Of a DNA stretch of 64,000 nucleotides, positions 63,471 through 64,000 are shown in pieces. Origin of the DNA: CAIWHR01 sp963713275. Lineage in GTDB: Bacteria > Pseudomonadota > Gammaproteobacteria > Burkholderiales > Casimicrobiaceae. Below the pieces are notes generated by a model that had not been told where the DNA came from, ran no database searches, and saw only the letters and a list, made by a program, of their open reading frames with translations. The DNA is taken from contig CAVQLG010000001.1 of assembly GCA_963713275.1 (NCBI GenBank), positions 1-64,000 on the forward strand. The letters run 5' to 3'. Numbering within the stretch: position 1 is the stretch's first letter; every line of letters begins with the position of its first letter. Position numbers and translations under genes: made by a program.

Positions 63471-64000
63471 GCGTCGTGTCCCGCCCAGGGAAAGTCAGCC
63501 AGTCGCTGCGTCGCGACGAGCGCGAGGTCGAGCAGGTAGCCAGTGGCGCCGAGCAGCACGATGCCGAGGAACCAGATGTCGGTGCGCAGGTACAAGCTGG
63601 CGTTGATCACCATCCAGCCCATGCCAGCATTCGCGGCGACCATCTCCGCCGCGATCAGCGTCGTCCAGCCGATCCCGACCGCGAGCCGGACTCCGGTGAA
63701 GATCTCGGGTGCGGCGTCGGGCAGCACGACGTAGCGGAACACCTGCGACGGCCGCGCGCCCAGCGCCTGCGCCGCGCGAATCCGCGCCCGACTGACGCCC
63801 CCGGCTGCTGCAGCGGAACCGACGATCACCGACAACAGGCAGGAGATGAAGATCAGGAAGAACTTGGATGTTTCGCCGATCCCGAACCACACGATGGCGA
63901 GCGGAATCAGCGCGATCTTGGGCAGCGGACGCAGGAACTGGACAAAGGGGTCGAGCACCGCCGCGAGGCCGGGCGAGAGCCCCATCGCCAGCCCCATCGG
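63467..64000 (-). CDS. NitT/TauT-family ABC transporter permease (SsuC/TauC-like), cut by the window end
   Basis: The C-terminal about 177 residues of a six-span permease. PFVQFLRPLPKIALIPLAIVWFGIGETSKFFLIF and the EAA loop AQALGARPSQVFRYVVLPDAAPEIFTGVRLAVGIGWTTLIAAEMV are characteristic of the sulfonate/nitrate/taurine group. The start lies beyond base 64000. The gene is the first visible of a minus-strand set permease, ATPase, PLP enzyme, all with ATGA overlaps. A binding protein may lie outside. Confidence 0.85.
   Translation of the reverse strand, partial: PMGLAMGLSPGLAAVLDPFVQFLRPLPKIALIPLAIVWFGIGETSKFFLIFISCLLSVIVGSAAAAGGVSRARIRAAQALGARPSQVFRYVVLPDAAPEIFTGVRLAVGIGWTTLIAAEMVAANAGMGWMVINASLYLRTDIWFLGIVLLGATGYLLDLALVATQRLADFPWAGHDA

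Overview
The window is not one uniform piece of DNA. Bases 1 to about 1,300 are AT-rich and carry two genes of Ignavibacteria/Bacteroidetes type: a type IX secretion sorting-domain tail and a secreted protein with BNR-like repeats, preceded by an AAGGAG ribosome site. From about 1,300 to the end the DNA is very GC-rich, and gene content and order (rnb-like, tonB-like, aroE and mtgA in a row; mpl; msrPQ; tctA; tup; metXY) suggest a Burkholderiales-like betaproteobacterium. The switch falls between two truncated genes, so I read it as a probable assembly chimera rather than a transfer event.

Region by region. 1.3-16 kb is mostly housekeeping: an LTA-synthase-type sulfatase, a DUF4239-like membrane protein, a D-threonine-aldolase-like enzyme, a co-directional set of secreted COG4315-type protein, ECF sigma, anti-sigma and MsrPQ (periplasmic methionine sulfoxide repair), then mgtE, mtgA, aroE, a TonB-like protein and an RNase II-type exonuclease. 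16.3-33 kb is an accessory catabolic island: an IclR regulator faces about 15 kb of co-directional genes with three type I dehydroquinate dehydratase paralogues, a shikimate-dehydrogenase-like enzyme, two TIM-barrel isomerase/dehydratase-like proteins, a VOC/HPPD-like protein, a ThDP enzyme, an acylating aldehyde dehydrogenase, a broken citrate-synthase-like gene, a TetR regulator and a TRAP transporter. It looks like uptake and degradation of quinate/shikimate-like cyclitol acids plus an extra, unassigned branch. One dehydratase paralogue lacks the Schiff-base lysine. 33-36 kb holds a tungstate ABC transporter (tupBCA) and a DUF2249 gene. 36-44 kb holds a 5'-nucleotidase, a three-subunit FAD/2Fe-2S amine or opine oxidase, yqiA, mpl, an MFS transporter and a frameshifted GNAT.

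44.5-59.8 kb is a sulfur island. Its centre is a family 2A encapsulin operon: rhodanese, cysteine synthase joined by a deletion to an EpsC-type serine acetyltransferase, a small XRE regulator, the encapsulin shell protein, and its cysteine desulfurase cargo with a roughly 240-residue disordered targeting extension. A sulfate-binding protein, transsulfuration genes (cystathionine gamma-synthase/lyase, cystathionine beta-synthase), metY, metX and a methionine ABC transporter (metQNI) follow. Two promoters share GCGCATAAC-N13-CTTCG, and a related element lies between cbs and metY, suggesting one sulfur-responsive regulator. The proposed logic is sulfate or sulfane sulfur uptake, cysteine synthesis, desulfuration inside a protein shell for sulfur storage, and methionine synthesis and uptake.

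59.8-64 kb has a phenylacetate-CoA-ligase-like gene, an unassigned fold-type I PLP enzyme and a NitT/TauT-type ABC transporter cut by the window end.

Quality warning: nearly every gene from about 52.7 kb onward has one or more single-base frame changes with conserved protein on both sides, and three genes upstream (tctA, citrate-synthase-like, cysK/epsC) have large internal deletions. These are more likely consensus or assembly errors than true pseudogenes, but the sequence alone cannot settle it. I found no rRNA, tRNA, CRISPR array or insertion sequence.
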